Source: CBDTTM01 sp965363355 (GTDB taxonomy: Bacteria > Bacillota > Negativicutes > Selenomonadales > Selenomonadaceae). From it: a DNA stretch of 64,000 nt. The position numbers and the translations under genes are program-made. Below, piece after piece: positions 63,168 through 64,000 of this stretch (positions are counted from its first letter, which is position 1; every line of letters starts with the position of its first letter). The stretch lies in the NCBI GenBank assembly GCA_965363355.1, contig CBDTTM010000001.1, positions 1 through 64,000 of the forward strand, written 5' to 3'. Below the pieces are notes generated by a model. The model searched no databases. It was not told where the DNA came from and worked only from the letters and a program-made list of their open reading frames with translations.

Positions 63168-63332
63168 TTATCCACAGGTTTATCCTCTATCCATGGTGAT
63201 TTTAGGTAAAAATGTATACTAAATATAGAAAAGTAGGTAAAAAAGATAGAATATCTAGAGTTATACACTTTTTTATCCACATTATCCACAGGCAGGTTAG
63301 TCACATGTATAAAAAAAGTCACTTTATGCACA
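63168..63332. promoter_or_regulatory. DnaA-box cluster away from oriC
   Basis: Exact TTATCCACA at 63168-63176, 63273-63281 and 63282-63290, TTATGCACA at 63324-63332, and a near box TTATACACT at 63261-63269, all on the same strand. The interval is the dctA-mgtC gap with no other feature. It resembles the DnaA-box clusters that titrate or modulate DnaA away from the origin in other bacteria; it is 37 kb from dnaA. Confidence 0.7.
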
Positions 63333-63415
63333 GGGGCTTTTAGAAGCCAATTGTTTGCATTTTTCAGTAAAGGACGCTACAATAAGATTACTTTTAATAA
63401 GGCGAGGTGAGCTTT

Positions 63416-64000
63416 TTGGTTGTTTCTGAATGGGAATTGCTGTTGCGATTGATCCTATCTTGTATTTTGGGTGGGATGATCGGCTATGAGCGGCAGTCGA
63501 GGCATAAATCGGCAGGTCTTCGGACCAATGTTTTGGTTTGTCTGGGCTCGTGCTTGATTATGGTCTTATCGCAGGCACTTTATCAGAATGTTGAAGGAAA
63601 GACCAATGCAGACCCGGCTCGTTTAGCGGCACAGGTGGTCAGCGGCATCGGTTTTCTAGGTGCCGGGGCAATCATGAAAGAGGGGCTTACGGTCACAGGG
63701 CTTACGACAGCAGCCTGTCTATGGGTTGTTGCTGGTGTAGGATTGGCTGTAGGTGCAGGGTTTTATTCGGGGGCATTGTTTACAGCGGCATTGGTCTTCA
63801 TCACGTTAGGCACGTTGTCCCGGCTTGATGATTGGGTTACGCATGAGAAGAACTTGTCGATTGAGATTCACACAATCGATGCACCGGGACAGCTTGTCCA
63901 TATCAATCAATGTCTCGATGATCTCCAAATAAAGATCAAAGGTCTCAAAATCAAAAAATCAGAAGATGAAGCAGAAGAAGAGACGATGTGCATCGAACTG
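63416..64000 (+). CDS. MgtC/SapB family membrane protein (5' part, runs off window)
   Basis: 195 codons are visible from a TTG at 63416 with GAGGTGAGC upstream. Four to five hydrophobic segments include LLLRLILSCILGGMIGYERQ, VVSGIGFLGAGAIMKEG and LTTAACLWVVAGVGLAVGAG, the signature of MgtC. A cytoplasmic tail follows from about residue 140 (HEKNLSIEIHTIDAPGQLVH). MgtC proteins act in Mg2+ adaptation or inhibit F-type ATP synthase in some pathogens. The 3' part lies outside the window. Confidence 0.88.
   Translation, partial: MVVSEWELLLRLILSCILGGMIGYERQSRHKSAGLRTNVLVCLGSCLIMVLSQALYQNVEGKTNADPARLAAQVVSGIGFLGAGAIMKEGLTVTGLTTAACLWVVAGVGLAVGAGFYSGALFTAALVFITLGTLSRLDDWVTHEKNLSIEIHTIDAPGQLVHINQCLDDLQIKIKGLKIKKSEDEAEEETMCIEL

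Overview
The window is the replication-origin region of a Firmicutes chromosome, most likely a member of the Negativicutes (the Selenomonas/Veillonella side of the phylum). The evidence is the gene order jag-yidC-yidD-rnpA-rpmH / oriC / dnaA-dnaN-S4-recF-(DUF721)-remB-gyrB, paired parAB and noc loci, a biotin-dependent Na+-pump decarboxylase cluster, and moderately AT-rich DNA with many TTG starts. The class-level placement is inference; nothing here names a species. I found no phage, insertion sequence, CRISPR array or rRNA. The only tRNA found is tRNA-Pro(TGG).

Left arm (1-24.3 kb, mostly minus strand, co-directional with replication leaving oriC): a three-gene split glutamate synthase with a consensus promoter and a long AT-rich leader; a bactofilin/M23 peptidase pair; DUF4446-parB-parA; then, on the plus strand, a two-gene cobalamin methionine synthase with its reactivation domain encoded separately. 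Next come pfkA, an HD-GYP protein, a ZTP-riboswitch-controlled AICAR formyltransferase, an exported protein of unknown function, and noc, rsmG, mnmG, mnmE, jag, yidC, yidD, rnpA, rpmH. Four exact parS sites lie between 7.7 and 13 kb.

Origin (24.4-26.5 kb): DnaA boxes lie both upstream of dnaA and between dnaA and dnaN, suggesting a bipartite origin of the Bacillus type. A separate cluster of exact DnaA boxes lies 37 kb away, at 63.17-63.33 kb, next to no replication gene.

Right arm (26.5-64 kb): dnaN to gyrB, then a Mn2+ (yybP-ykoY) riboswitch in front of a TerC-family exporter and htpX. gyrA follows gyrB only after a 14-kb accessory block. That block holds a guanylate-kinase-like protein, a candidate orphan small RNA, tRNA-Pro, a CitA/CitB-type two-component system, an SLC13-type carrier, a complete set of Na+-pump decarboxylase subunits with a divergent carboxyltransferase, a threonine-synthase-like enzyme, a TauE/SafE exporter and a Ppx/GppA phosphatase. 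After gyrA come a chemoreceptor, an LCP cell-wall ligase, a TetR-controlled ABC/HlyD efflux operon, an Nramp metal transporter, a MATE pump with a MerR-type promoter, DctA, and the start of an MgtC-family gene.

Themes: chromosome replication and segregation are encoded together with their DNA sites (DnaA boxes, parS, and two candidate Noc-binding sites, one inside a 52-bp perfect palindromic terminator). The metabolic genes point to anaerobic dicarboxylate use coupled to Na+ pumping. No strikingly foreign island is visible. The most novel-looking items are the Noc site embedded in a terminator, the distal DnaA-box cluster, the candidate sRNA at 34.9 kb, and the divergent decarboxylase module with its own carrier and sensor.
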